Source: Eulemur rufifrons (taxonomy: Eukaryota; Chordata; Mammalia; Primates; Lemuridae). From it: a stretch of DNA of 64,000 nucleotides. The first letter of the stretch is position 1, and each line of letters starts with the position of its first letter. The notes under the pieces were generated by a model. It searched no databases. It saw only the letters and a list, made by a program, of their open reading frames with translations, and was not told where the DNA came from. The stretch spans positions 173,879,501-173,943,500 of the forward strand of contig NC_090989.1 of assembly GCF_041146395.1 (NCBI RefSeq). The letters are read 5' to 3'. This document shows, one piece after another, positions 32,690 through 43,896 of this stretch. The translations under genes were made by a program, and so were the position numbers.

Positions 32690-33400
32690 ACTCTGGAGTG
32701 AGCAGAAATAAGTAGATTTATATTGAGTCTTGGGGAAAAAAAAAGAAAATTTGTGTAAGGAGAAGGCAAGGCGAGTGGCAGACATACTACATAGGGAAGA
32801 AAGGATAAGTGAAGCCCCAAAGCAGGAAGGCTCAAGGCATGTTCAGGAAACACTGGACAGTGGTTTGGTTAGAAAAGAAAACTCATATACTGAGGAAGTT
32901 AGAGACAAGCTTGCAAAGCAAGGGAAGGGTCACCTGGACAAGGATATTGAATATTAAGCTAGGAAATTTGGATTTTATCCCATAGGCAAGGAGATTTTGT
33001 GGGTATAAAGATTGGTGCCCACAAGAAAATTAATCCAGCCTATTGGGAAGAAAAAGAGACTGCAGGGGAAGAGACTAGACAGGAGATCACTGCACTATTT
33101 CAGAAGAACCAGTGGAGACAAGAGGAACGGAAAGCTAGTGAGTGAGACAAGACTCGTGACAAAGGATAAATCCACAGGACTAACAATCTGTTTCCTCTTA
33201 GAGGATGTCAGAGATAACTACTCTGTTTAGAGCCTTTGGTATTAACAGGCTTCGTAGTGCAAATATCCAGTAGGACACTTGGAACTTGAGTTTGGGAGAC
33301 TGTCCAGGGAGGCTGGTGCAGTCTGGAGCACCATCCACATAAGCATGACTCATGGAAAAACAACTCAACTTCCTTGAGAGAGAGGAAGCATGAATCTTGG
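32690..33400 (+). repeat. Dispersed mammalian repeat, unnamed family, long copy
   Basis: 'gcaaggcgagtggcagacat', 'gaagccccaaagcaggaagg', 'ctaggaaatttggattttat', 'ttaatccagcctattgggaa', 'tatccagtaggacacttgga' and 'cttgagtttgggagactgtc' follow the middle and late part of the family. The 75-codon frame at 32730-32957 is a shadow. Confidence 0.5.
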
Positions 33401-33885
33401 AAGATAAATACACACTATCTATGTTTCTTATAGGTTACTTCAAAAATTTTGCTAAATTGAGAAATTATTACCCTTGAATTTGTGATTAAGTGATCTCAAA
33501 TAAGAAAATATATTCTATTCTATTTGTATTATTGTATATATCACCTAATGTAAATGTGTCCATTGTATCATGCCTATAAATCTCATCTCATCAACCTAGG
33601 TTATGTTTTAAAGCTAAAAAGGAAAGAAAGAAAGAAAAAGGAGCTTTAGGGTCGATATTGCCCTGGTGAGGGTGGTTAAGATGGAGCCCTGTTAAGGGTC
33701 TGAGAATCACCTGAAAGCTCTTTCCAGCCAGAGCCTTTGTTCAAAAATTCACTTTATAGCCAGAGAACACGAAGGCCCTTCAACCCAGAATTCACCTGAC
33801 AGAGGTCAGCTGCTTCATTACACAACCGGAGCTTGGCCCTCACACCACGTTAGAAAGATGCCGCCAATTAAGCATGAATCCACAA
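33401..33885. other. Unique sequence with a (GAAA)n tract
   Basis: A short 'ggaaagaaagaaagaaaaag' repeat lies near 33620-33638. The rest is unassigned. Confidence 0.45.
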
Positions 33886-33889
33886 TTAA

Positions 33890-35255
33890 ACACACATCCA
33901 CCCGAAAGTCCAGAAATAAATTCTGACTTTTATGGTTAACTGATTTTCTACAAAGGGGCCGAGACAATTCAATAGAGAAAGAATAGTCTTTTCAACAATT
34001 CACGCTGGGACAACTGGCATAGCCCCATGAAAAATAATAAAGTTGGAGCCTCCCCTCATAACATACAGAAAAAAATAACGAAAAGTGTATCATAGACCTA
34101 ACTATAAAAATTTAAGGTATAAAATTCTTCGAAGAAAAGACAGTAGTGAATCTTTGTGAACTTGGGATAGGCAACAATTCCTTAGATATGACACCAAAGC
34201 CACAAGCAATAAAAGAGAAGCTTGATAAATTAGATTTTATCAGAAGTTTCAAAAATTTTGTGCTTCAAAAGACACCATCAAGAAGGTGATAAGACGCGCC
34301 ACTAACTGGGAGACTTATTTGCAAATCATATACCTAATAAGGAACTTATACCCAGAATATATAAAGAGCTCCTACAACTTAATAAAAAGATAGCTAACCC
34401 AATTCGAAAATGGTCAAAAGATTTGAATAGACATTTCTCCAAAGAAAACATAAATGACTGAAAAGCATGTGAAAAGAAGTTCAATATCATTAGTCCTTAA
34501 GGAAATGCAAATCAAAACCACAATGAGATGCCACTTGATACCAGCTAGAATGGCTATAATCAAAAAGACAGTAATGAGTGTTGGTGAAGATGCGGAGTGA
34601 AACTAGAACCCCTGCACATTGCTGTTGTGAATGTAAAACCACGAGCCACTTTGGAAACAGTCCGGCAGTTCCTCAAAATGTTAAAGAGTTGCCACATGAC
34701 CCAGAAATTCTCCTCCAAGATGTCCACTGAGGAGAAATGAAAACATATGTCCACACAAAGACTTGTACACAGATAGTCACAGAAGCGTTTTTCATAAAAG
34801 CCAAAAAGCGAAAACAGCCCCAATGTCCTTCAACTGATGAATGGATAAATGAAATGTGACTTATCCACCCAATAGAATATTATTTGGCAATAAAAGGAAA
34901 TGAAGTATTGATAAAGCTATAACATGGATGAACCTCAAAAACATTATAAGCCAGTGAGAAAAAGCCACAAATCCTATGATCCTAAGTATATTAAATGTCC
35001 AGAATAGACAAATCTCAAGAGACAGAAAGTGGATAAGTGGTTGCCGGGTGCCGAGGGGTTGGGAGGATGTGAAGTGACTGCCAATAGATATGGGGCTTCT
35101 TTCCGGGATGGTGACAATATTCTAAAGTAAGATTATGGGTGCTGGTCACCCTAATATAAATATAGCAAAAGCCATTGAATTGCATATTTTAAACATGGAC
35201 AGATATTCTAAATGGGATGAAGGTCTATAAATTCTACCTCATAAAAGCTGGGCAA
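33890..35255 (+). mobile_element. L1M LINE, sense, ORF2 3' end and 3' UTR
   Basis: The stretch reads as an old L1 ORF2 C-terminal region: 'gccgagacaattcaatagag', 'gaatagtcttttcaacaatt', 'ttggataggc'-type text, 'aaatggtcaaaagatttgaa', 'tagacatttctccaaagaaa', 'aaccacaatgagatgccact', 'ccaatgtccttcaactgatg' and 'ataagccagtgagaaaaagc'. It then gives the 3' UTR 'gcttctttccgggatggtga'. All frames are broken. Confidence 0.9.
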
Positions 35256-35269
35256 CCTCCAGCCACCAC

Positions 35270-36258
35270 GCCCCACGTGAAGTTTTCAGCACCAGCCAGA
35301 CAGGGCCTGTGACTTCCTAGTGTCCTTTCTTTAGGACATTTGCATCAGTTCTTCCATTTGTCAGGAATACCTTGATTCTGTCTACCACCAACTGGCTTTT
35401 CCTACCTTTCAGAACAGCTTAAAGTTCCTGTCTCTCCAAGGTGTCAGGCTTGCCCCTATTTCAGGCATTTGCAATGGGACCTCCTTCTACCTGGAAAGTT
35501 TCCCCCCCAGTCTCGGCAGGGCTGCCTCCCCCCTCCTTTCTAGTAGAGGGATGAGGCAGACAAGGAAGGTTAAGAGAACCTGAGTGTGGCCATTTTGACC
35601 CACACCAGCCCCTAACCACTCTGAACAAGAAGCTGACAGCAAGTCGTCATCTGAAGATGGGTGAATGACCAAGCCAACTGCCTTACAAACTGCTTGTGCT
35701 TTCTGTGATAGCAGTTCTCACTTACCGCTGTTTCCCAGCAAAGTTTCTGAACGTTTAAAAATGTTCCATTTGCCCCATAAGGGTCCCCCTCCTGTTCAGG
35801 AGAGGACCCCTACTCTATCTGTGGAGCAGGATCTATTGTCTTTCTCTGTCTCAATAAAACTTTCCTGTAGCTAGTTGGCTGGCTGTCAAATGCCTTCCCT
35901 CGGGAAGCCAAGAACCCACTCTGCAAGTCCAGGGGGCTTTCCTCCCTTCACTGGGACACCCCTGCATCATTACCATTAAGTTCAATTCAAAAGACAGGAC
36001 TCGGACTTGCATAGCTCAGGCAGCCCGGAGTCACCACCTACCACTCATTGTATTTGTGTCATGGCACACTCTTGTTCCTAACAGTAACCACTGTGGTTAT
36101 TTCCACATTCACATCTGTGCGTGTTCGCTTGCTTAAGGACTGTCTGTCTTCCTCACTGGAACATACGCTCCCCGAGGACAGGAGCTCTGCCGTATCTGTT
36201 CCCATCACTCCAGGCCTGTAATGCAGGCTTGTTGGCTAACTGCCTTTTAGTTGGAATG
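35270..36258 (+). mobile_element. L2 LINE 3' end, split by an LTR-like insertion
   Basis: Left part: 'aacagcttaaagttcctgtc', 'atttgcaatgggacctcctt' and 'ctacctggaaagtttccccc'. Right part after about 35980: 'gtcatggcacactcttgttc', 'cttaaggactgtctgtcttc', 'tccccgaggacaggagctct' and 'tgtaatgcaggcttgttgg'. The two halves are in L2 order. Confidence 0.7.
35505..35978 (+). mobile_element. LTR-like element inside L2
   Basis: The roughly 470-bp block interrupts L2, so it is an insertion. It holds an 'atgaggcagacaaggaaggt' start-like region, a polyadenylation signal in 'tctcaataaaactttcctgt' (near 35850), and an end around 'ggacacccctgcatca'. This layout (TG start, AATAAA, about 120 bp to a CA end) is typical of gammaretrovirus-type (ERV1) LTRs. 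Subfamily unknown; no TSD was confirmed. Confidence 0.5.
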
Positions 36259-37585
36259 AAGCACCAGGTAGGAGTGCTTGCTTCTGCCCTAGAATAGGGT
36301 GAAAAAGAATGAAGCCCTTTTCCTTTCCAAACCCCTACTTTCCTTCACCTCCCACCCACTCTGAGGAGTAGCAGGAATTTCCTTAACAATTTTGGATGCT
36401 GACAACCTCTCTCCAGGTGACTGATTTCAGGAAAATATTCCTCTTCACTTGGAAGTGCAGCGCCAGCGTGCTGAAAATTGTTTCAGTAAAACTGGAGTCC
36501 CAAGCAAGATCAATGAGAGAAAGGGGAGAAAAGCGAATGACAAAGGCTAGCTCACACTTCTAATGAAAGGAAAATCAAAGCAGAGCCTGTCCCAGGGGAG
36601 CCCAGACAATGGAAACAATAGGTGTCTGGAAGCCACACAGCGATGCCTGCGTCTCTCCAGTTAGTGATTACCCTGACAAAATGAGGATGGCTCCCGGGAG
36701 ACAAAGAAGAGAAAGAAGCACAGCTTATTGTAGAGTTTATGCTCAAATTTACAGCTGCCTTTTTGAGGCTAGCTGCAAAGCATGGAGTCCTTCAGGAAGG
36801 AAGGAAGGAAGGAAGAGAGGGAGGGAAAATTTTTTAAAAAATAAGAAAAGCAAGAGCATTTCCTCACCTAATATTCTTCTGGATAAAAGAGCTAAAGAGA
36901 GAATCAAAAGAAAGAAAATGACACCTATTTGGAATTAAAGAAACTTTATATAAAAGCACACGTCTTATTCCATCTCCTAAACTTTTCTTCTGCAAAAAGA
37001 AAGAAAAGAAAAAATACAGAGCTAAAGTGTTGAATACAAAGCCTTTCAAATGACATTCAGTTCCTTTTTCACCTAAGCACAAACCTGTGCTATGTTGAAT
37101 AGCACAGTCAATTAGGAAAATGTCAAAAGACCTTCACAATTTACCTGTTATGCCAGTGAGAGACATCAGCATCCAAATAACTTGCTGATATGCAAACCTC
37201 CAGCCGTTTCACAGGAGGAATGAAGACTGAGCTCAGATACAGCAGAGCAACTCATACCCTGCAGGCATGAACATTCAAAGCCCAGTATCATATCCCAAAG
37301 ACCGCTAAATATTTAGGACCATCATTCAGGAAATGTTCTCATGCTCAAACAAAGGAGATCAGAGATTACAGAAGGATCCTTGCACCTAAGCCCCCTCTTC
37401 CCCCTCCTCCGCCCTACCCCCACATGTCCCCAGAGGTTCTGCCAAGAACCAGTTTAGTATCAGCTTATCATAGGCTCTAGTCTTAGCCCTGCAATTACAT
37501 CCTGCCCTGGCAGGAAGCTGAACCTGGCAATCAAGACTCCCTCTCATCTCTGTTTTCTACAACTTGCATGACCAGGGAGGCGGCA
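36259..37585. other. Unique sequence with a (GGAA)n tract
   Basis: A GGAA microsatellite lies at 36797-36818 and continues into GA-rich sequence. The 109-codon frame at 36609-36938 runs through this low-complexity DNA and is not credible as a gene. Nothing else was recognised. Confidence 0.45.
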
Positions 37586-37589
37586 GAGC

Positions 37590-37802
37590 ATGTGGCATGA
37601 CCGCATGCAGAAGTGAAAGTTCGCAAGACCTGCGTTTGAATCCTGGCTTTGGCACTTCTCCTGCGTGAGCTTGGCAGCTCACCTAAGCTCTGAGGGCCAG
37701 TTGTTTATTGGTGAACTGGGGCCAGCAATCCCTCTTTAAAGGGTTATGACCATCTAACAAGTCCTGGCACCTAGTAGCCGCTCAGTAAGTGTTAGTTCCC
37801 CT
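37590..37802 (+). mobile_element. MIR SINE
   Basis: 'gacctgcgtttgaatcctgg', 'ctttggcacttctcctgcgt', 'agtcctggcacctagtagcc' and 'gctcagtaagtgttagttcc' match sense MIR. Confidence 0.8.
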
Positions 37803-39020
37803 TATACAGTTCAACTATTAGCTAAGTAAAAAACTGACATTTTAACCCGAGCAGGTCTCTCTGATTTGAGAGGAAAGAAGTACTTTATTTTACATCATCT
37901 GATTGTATTTTATGGATCATTATAGGCTGCTTGTAAATCCTTCTGGAATAAGGCATGAGACATATCAGTACAAACATACACGCTTGAAGGAACCTGGGAA
38001 GCTTGTTATGGGAATAAATACATGGTCTGCCCTTCTGTAACCCTGGAAGAAACCATTTGTCAGGGAACCACTCATCCCTAATTTACCTGATTTGTAATTT
38101 CAGGGTTTCATAAAGTGAGGACTCAACTGTAATTACTCTGAGTGCTCCATTTAGGCAGTCAGGATTTTTGACAAACCCTGATGTTTGGCAACATAATCTT
38201 CTAGCACGTCTGGAATGTCTTGTATGTCTGATCAGTTACTTACAAGCTTTCTAAGCAGACTTTTACCACTTCATGGCTGGTAAATGTTCTCAGTTAGATT
38301 ATAGTCCTGTTGTTCTCCTAAATATGACATAAGTTCTATGTTTTATGCATGAGTGTTTCAAAGATGAGGAATATTTCTCAGCAACCACCTCTATATCTTC
38401 ATTCTCCGGTGCTCCATTAGGATTAAGTGACTGGCTGAAGTCATTATCGAGGTAAGAGCTGTTACTTGAAAAGCTGGCAAACTTAAATTCTATCTTGCAA
38501 ACAGCCAATAATGTGCATTCTTTTATACACACTCAAGAGCACAGACTTGCTCTCACACACATGAGTTTTAGCTTAATTTCCAGTTTAACATTCAGAAAAA
38601 GAGAATTATTGGCAATAAACTTGTAAATGTATTAAATTATGAGGGCGAGAGTGGAGTGGAGGAAGACTGAATCTTACTGCCTCAAGTATTTGAAAGGTTG
38701 AGTCAAGAGTTACAAACTCAAAACGCTGGTGAGAGCCAATAGGGCAGATAATGTTAAGTGCATAATCAAGGTCAAGCAGAAGCAATAGGGAGTGGTGGGG
38801 CCTGGGGCAAACTGGAGAACAATCCCCCACCTTAATTTTTTTTTTTTTTAAATATTTTCCTGGCCAAACAAAACACATTGAGAGCTGTATTTAGACCAGG
38901 ATTGGCTGTCATTTGAAAATTCCTAGTTACTAGAATGGAAGATTAGGTAGGGAAACGTTTTAAGGTCCCAGAAGTTTGACTACTATATCCGAGTAGATCC
39001 TTGACTCTTTATACCAACAC
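37803..39020. other. Unique intergenic sequence
   Basis: About 1.2 kb with no repeat recognised. Poly-T at about 38839-38850. Minus frames of 77 and 90 codons lack domains. Confidence 0.45.
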
Positions 39021-39024
39021 TCCC

Positions 39025-39375
39025 CTTTTCTCCTTCCTAGCACTTACAGGGTCTGTAATTAGTTTCCCTTTTTATTTGTATACTTGTTTATAATCTTTCT
39101 CTCTCTCTCTGTCTCTCTCTCCCTCCTTTCCTCCCTCTCTCCCTCCTATAAGCTTCAGGAAAGTAGGGGCTATGTTTATCTTGCTTATGGTTATAATCAT
39201 CAGCACCAACCAGGGCCAGGCACACAACTGGTTCTCATAAAAATTGCTGAGTGGATGAAGCAAGGAGTATGATATGTCTTGCCATCCTGCAACAAACATA
39301 TCTTATTCATCTTGGTACCCCCAGCACTTTGTACAATGGTAGTGATGTGGTAAGTATTTTTTAAATGAGACCGTT
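39025..39375 (+). mobile_element. Two L2 3' tails in tandem, with a CT-rich microsatellite
   Basis: First tail: 'agcacttacagggtctgtaa', 'tataagcttcaggaaagtag', 'cagggccaggcacacaactg' and 'attgctgagtggatgaag'. A (CT)n/(CCCT)n tract lies at 39099-39147. Second tail, about 39290-39375: 'tcttattcatcttggtaccc', 'ccagcactttgtacaatggt' and 'tggtaagtattttttaaatg'. Confidence 0.7.
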
Positions 39376-40255
39376 GGTGATCATGGTCCACCACAGATGG
39401 TTAACCACAGTGAGGTGGGTGGGGCCAGGGTCTAGAAATAGATGTGGTCACTAGGCTGGGGAGGTGTTTGGGCACGAGACCCAGCTCTGCAAGGAAGTTC
39501 AGTAAGACAGATAATAGCAAGTTTCATGGATACTGATAAGGCATGACTCGTAATCTAAGCAAGTTGTTGGCATCAGGGACTTCTGATGATGGCTAATGAT
39601 AAGGAATCCAGGAAGGGCCAGTGTTCTCAGATAAAGGTACACAGTCTGGCTCAAGTAAGCAACTGATAGTAGAACTAAAGCCATAGGAAATGAAGGCTGA
39701 GTTCACACGTGTGGTGAGGAGGCTGGTGGTGAAAATCACAACAGAGAATAGGCACTAAGAAATGATCTAGGCATCCAAAATGGGTTTAGGATTCTAAAAT
39801 TGTAGAAGTGGTTGCAAGGTACAGACTTGGTCTCAGTATCCACGCTGGAGCCCCTGGTGTTGGTTGTGTTGAGTTCCCTAATGAATTACACCCCACTAAG
39901 GACACTATGTGTGCCAGTTCCTAAGGGGCTAAGATCAGTCCCTTCAGCTACAGGGACAAGAACTCCCAATCCTGCCTTTTGTCCTGAGTGACTATGATCC
40001 TAGCATGTTTAATTTCCAGAACAGGAAAACCTATGTGAGTTAATGCTATTGCTTGCTTTAGCAATCAGAACTCTTTGGTTATACTTAACAGAAAGATCAT
40101 TTAAACTCCCTTTAGGGAGAAAGAGGAATCCGTTGGCTATATACACACACCAAAGGAAAGCAGGAGTGGACCTGGCCTTGGGGCTATGCTCTCTCTGCTC
40201 CTGGGCTGTGCCACTCTCTATTGTTGGCTTCACTCTCATCTGTTAGAGGTGGGAT
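39376..40255. other. Mostly unique sequence
   Basis: No firm repeat. Near 40050-40140 a degraded 'ctttagcaatcagaactctt' to 'ggaatccgttggctat' stretch might be an old repeat. Confidence 0.4.
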
Positions 40256-40261
40256 TTCCCT

Positions 40262-40492
40262 ACGGAGAATCAGTATAGCCTGGTGGTCAAGAGCATGAAC
40301 TTGGGTAGTCTCACAGGCTGGGTTTGAATCCCACCACTGCCCCTTGACTTTAGATAAATTCTTCATCCATAAAATGGGCATAGTTAATGGCACCTAACTC
40401 TTACATTGTTGTAAGGATTAAATGAGTGGGTAAATGTAAAGCACTTAGCATGTTGCCTGGTACATGCAAAGTACTCTGTTGTTATTGGCAAC
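40262..40492 (+). mobile_element. MIR SINE, near full length and well preserved
   Basis: 'cagtatagcctggtggtcaa', 'gagcatgaacttgggtagtc', 'gggtttgaatcccaccactg', 'cataaaatgggcatagttaa', 'tgtaaggattaaatgagtgg' and 'gcacttagcatgttgcctgg' cover almost the whole MIR consensus. Confidence 0.92.
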
Positions 40493-40915
40493 AAGCAGCT
40501 CTAGGTCAACCTAAGAGTTCTGTTACCAAAGGGTAAAGAGAGTGATTCAGCTTGCCAGTCCTACTTAAATGTAGGAAGGACTTTGGTTAGCTCAGTGCAC
40601 AACAGTGGTACCAAACATGTGAAGGGTGGGATCCTATATTAAAAAGAGGAAACATTGAGAGATGAGGCTGCAATGTCACTGTCCACCAAAATTTGTGCTC
40701 CCCTTCCATATAAAGATGTCACTCATCCAGGAACACTCATCCAGTGCTATTTCCTAGCACTCCTCTTCTCCTTGCCTGGGACAGAGGACATGCATATGGC
40801 TAATGTTTATTCATGTCATGGGCAGGGTGGAAGTGATGTGTGATCATTTTAACCCAAAGCTTTTAAGGAAGGCTGTGAATTCTCCATGCTTTTTTCTGGT
40901 TGTAGATAATGGTGA
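40493..40915. other. Unique intergenic sequence
   Basis: Nothing was recognised. Confidence 0.4.
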
Positions 40916-40917
40916 GG

Positions 40918-40992
40918 ACATTGGTCTCAATCCCCGTGACACATTGGAATCACCGGGCAATCTTAACCAAATTAAAGCCAGACTTGATATTA
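40918..40992 (+). mobile_element. MER5-like hAT fragment
   Basis: 'cattggtctcaatccccgtg', 'acacattggaatcaccgggc' resembles the start of MER5 ('ggttctcaaccttggctgcacattagaatcacctgg'). Confidence 0.5.
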
Positions 40993-40999
40993 GTTGAGT

Positions 41000-41230
41000 T
41001 GTTCTCAACCAGAGGGCATTTTTGCCCACCAGGCAATTGGCAAAGTCTGAGTACATTTTTGGTTGTCATCATGTGGGTTGAAGAGCTACTAGTATCTATT
41101 AAGTAGAGGCCAGGGATACTGCCAGGATCCTGTGCTATTAATAACATCATATGATGCACAGGACAGCCCCCCATAACAAAGAACTATCTGGCCCCAAATG
41201 GGCTGAGGGCAAAAAACCCTGCTGTAGTAG
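41000..41230 (+). mobile_element. MER20-type hAT element
   Basis: 'gttgttctcaaccagagggc', 'acatttttggttgtcatcat', 'tagaggccagggatactgcc', 'gatgcacaggacagcccccc' and 'ataacaaagaactatctggc' follow MER20 from near its first to near its last base. No protein is encoded. Confidence 0.85.
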
Positions 41231-41234
41231 ATAG

Positions 41235-41428
41235 AGACCCACAAGGCTAAGAGATGGAAGAGGCCTGGGGCCCTGAATCACAGCATAGAGGGAGGCTGCC
41301 TGTCAACGTGGAACATCCACCTTAAAGAGCTACCTGAATGAAATACAAACCTCTATTGTGTGAAGCCATTGAAACTTGGGGCCTGTTTGTCACAGCAGCT
41401 AGTGTTACTTTCAGTAATACAAGAAGAA
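41235..41428 (+). mobile_element. MaLR/MLT1-type LTR, 3' part
   Basis: 'caaacctctattgtgtgaag', 'ccattgaaacttggggcctg' and 'gtcacagcagctagtgttac' end in 'taatacaag', the usual tail of this LTR group. Confidence 0.6.
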
Positions 41429-41999
41429 AGACATGCTGAAGGGATTTTGATTATTTAACCTATGAAATGGACATATGATATATTTTATTGCTGTCTGTCT
41501 AGGTTGCAATACATATTTAAACTAAGGGCCATTGTTTTGCTTAAAATTTACCAGTAATCCACAGCACAGATTTGTCTAATTAAAAACACCCAAATCAGTA
41601 TGCAGTGATTTTATGGCATGGGAATGAACTATGAGTATTTGGTTTGCATCCTTGATGGAAGATTTTTGGGGTCCGACCGATTAAGAAGGTTAGGTTATGT
41701 TTCAAATCAAAATTTGTTTTATTTATAGTATTTCCTCTGTGTTAGTCAGTAAATGTTAAGTTAATCTTCTACATCATCTTGTGAGCCATTGTATGTAATG
41801 AAGACAAGTTCGATTTGTAAAATACAAGTAGAAAAATTGTTACAGATGGTGGCTTTAGTAAATATTGTAAAAATGCCAGACTCTCAAATCTGTTTGACTA
41901 TTTATGCAAGTTATTGGGAATGCTTTCAAATTGGTTAATAATATTGAAATTTGTCAGGGATTCTGTGATTTCAGGAATTTTAGAGAAAAAGAGTCAATA
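41429..41999. other. Unique, AT-rich intergenic sequence
   Basis: No repeat was recognised. Confidence 0.4.
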
Positions 42000-42537
42000 C
42001 TCTTAGTGTTTGGGTTCAGGTAGACCCATTTTCTGCCCTAGGAGCAACCCGCTGGCCAGTCAAAACAATGAACCCTCTGATCATACTGATTGATTCAGAG
42101 ATGAACAAGTTACCCAAGCTCATCCAATTAGGATCAATCCTGGCTGGGACTTGTGCAGAATCTATTAGCAGACACATGCTCTTTTTTGTTGGTTTAGGGT
42201 TACAAGGCTATGAGCCATGGAGCTGTGGGCAACCATCTTATTTAAGAATGAAGCCAGCATAAAGAACAGCACAGGTGAAAGATGGAGATGTAGGAGAGGG
42301 AGAGGGAGAGAGAGGGAAGGAGGAAGAGAGAGAGAGGGAAGGAAGAAAAGACGAAGAGAGAAGAGCAGAGAAGAGAAGAGAGAGGTTAGGTCCTGATGAT
42401 ATCATTTAAGTGTCCAGGCCAACTCATACCTAAAGCTCCATGGACTTTTCATTAACTCAAGCCAATAAAGTCCACCTTTTTGCTTCAGTCAGTTTGGGTT
42501 ATTTGTCACTTGCCGCTACTGTCAACTAATAGAGGTG
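42000..42537 (+). mobile_element. Probable MaLR-type LTR containing an expanded purine tract
   Basis: 'ctcatccaattaggatcaat', 'gaagccagcataaagaacag', 'caagccaataaagtccacct' and 'gtttgggttatttgtcactt' suggest an LTR with an AATAAA signal near 42464. A GA-rich low-complexity tract (about 42290-42386) sits within it. Confidence 0.45.
42288..42388 (+). repeat. GA-rich low-complexity tract
   Basis: About 100 bases of 'gagagg', 'gagaga' and 'ggaagg' units with few interruptions. Confidence 0.9.
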
Positions 42538-42589
42538 AGACAAGCTGATTGTGTCTGACCCCTCGGAGTTTACATTTCCATTTGCTATG

Positions 42590-42970
42590 GTAGGTTATAT
42601 TGTTATTGCCAATCATTGGTCCTTTCCCAGCAATAGCTTCCCCATCCACTGGCATGTGACTGCCATTGCCCATCCTGAGGGAGAAGAAAACCTCTGTAAC
42701 CCACTGCTGTCAAGTCTGCCCATGTGACTTGTTTAGGCCATAGGATGCAGGAAGAAATGACATATGCTTTATCTAAGCAGAAGCTTGAAAAGTTATCACA
42801 AGGTCCTGCCATTTTTCCTTTTTTCTCGGCAAAATAGCCATTGCATCCCAGGATGAATTCCAGAATGGAGATAGTTGGCGCAGGGCCTCGGCTGACCTAA
42901 CAGCTGATGAGTAACATGAACAAGAAATAAATTTATTTTGTTGTGAGCTACTGATATTTTGGGGTTGTTG
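42590..42970 (+). mobile_element. Probable MLT1-type LTR
   Basis: 'catccactggcatgtgactg', 'catgtgacttgtttaggcca', 'ataggatgcaggaagaaatg', 'agcagaagcttgaaaagtta', 'gaacaagaaataaatttatt' and 'gctactgatattttggggtt' match the order of an old MaLR LTR with its AATAAA signal. Confidence 0.6.
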
Positions 42971-43149
42971 TTAGTGAAGCATAACTAGCAAAAAAAAAAA
43001 CTGTCTAATATACTTGCTATCTTTGAAATGCTTGCTGAAGTTTATAAGTGAGTATAAATCTAGAGCACCTGTAATGTTGTTTATAATGTATACCCTGCGA
43101 GTTACCAAAATGAATGTGGAATGGCTGGTTGCTTCTTGATTTTTTAGTG

Positions 43150-43368
43150 GTTATGGCCCTGTTATGTGCAGTGGTGGTCAAGTACATGGGCTTTGTCTTT
43201 GTGGTTTAGTAACTACTAAGTCACTGAACTTCTCTCAGTCTCAACGTCCTCCTTATAATAATAGTATCTTCTTCCTGGGATTTTTGTACATACAAGTTAA
43301 AAACAGTGCAGGGCACATGGTAAAAACACTCAATAAGTAGTAACTATAATTTTTAATATTATAGAAGA
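43150..43368 (+). mobile_element. MIR SINE
   Basis: 'gtggtggtcaagtacatggg', 'ctaagtcactgaacttctct', 'cagggcacatggtaaaaaca' and 'ctcaataagtagtaacta' match sense MIR. Confidence 0.75.
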
Positions 43369-43405
43369 AAGTACCCTGATGCACTCTTTCATTATTATTA
43401 TTATT

Positions 43406-43696
43406 TTATTTATTTTTGAGACAGAGTCTCACTCTGTTGCCCGGGCTAGAGTGCTGTGGCATCAGCCTAGCTCACAGCAACCTCAAACTCCTGGGGTCAA
43501 GTGATCCTCCTGGCTCAGCCCCCCAAGTAGCTGGGACTACAGGTGCACACCATGACACCTGGCTAATTTTTCTACTTTTAATAGAGACAGTGTCTCACTC
43601 TTGCTCAGGCTGGTCTCAAACTCCTGAGCTCAAGCAATCCTCCCGCCTCGGCCTCTCAGAGTGCTAGGATTACAGGTGTGAGCCACTGTGCCTGGC
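43406..43696 (-). mobile_element. Alu: Alu SINE, full-length dimer
   Basis: T-rich tail, right arm with 'gcatcagcctagctcacagc', short linker, and left arm ending 'ccactgtgcctggc'. The 16-base word ttcattattattatta occurs at 43388-43403 and 43697-43712. The Alu therefore landed in the A-rich (TAA) tail of the monomer next to it. Confidence 0.95.
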
Positions 43697-43712
43697 TTCA
43701 TTATTATTATTA

Positions 43713-43896
43713 CCATTATTATTATCATTACTATTTAGTGATAGAGTCTGGCTATGTTGTCCAGGGTGGAGTGCAATGGCTATTCACAGGCACAATCATA
43801 GCACATTACAGCCTTGAACTCTTGGGCTCAAGCAATCCTCCTGCCTCAACTTCCTGAGTAGCTGGGACTTACAGGCACATACCACTGTGCCTGGCT
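43713..43896 (-). mobile_element. Alu: Alu monomer (FLAM-like) with (ATT)n tail
   Basis: 'agagtctggctatgttgtcc', 'gcaatggctattcacaggca', 'caatcatagcacattacagc' and 'ccactgtgcctggct' give a single antisense left-arm monomer that keeps the 7SL-like internal text lost in dimers. Its original tail is a degenerate ATT repeat at 43388-43405 plus 43697-43738. Confidence 0.8.

Noticed and set aside
36609..36938. 109-codon frame rich in K, R and G
   Set aside because: It reads through a GGAA microsatellite and purine-rich DNA.
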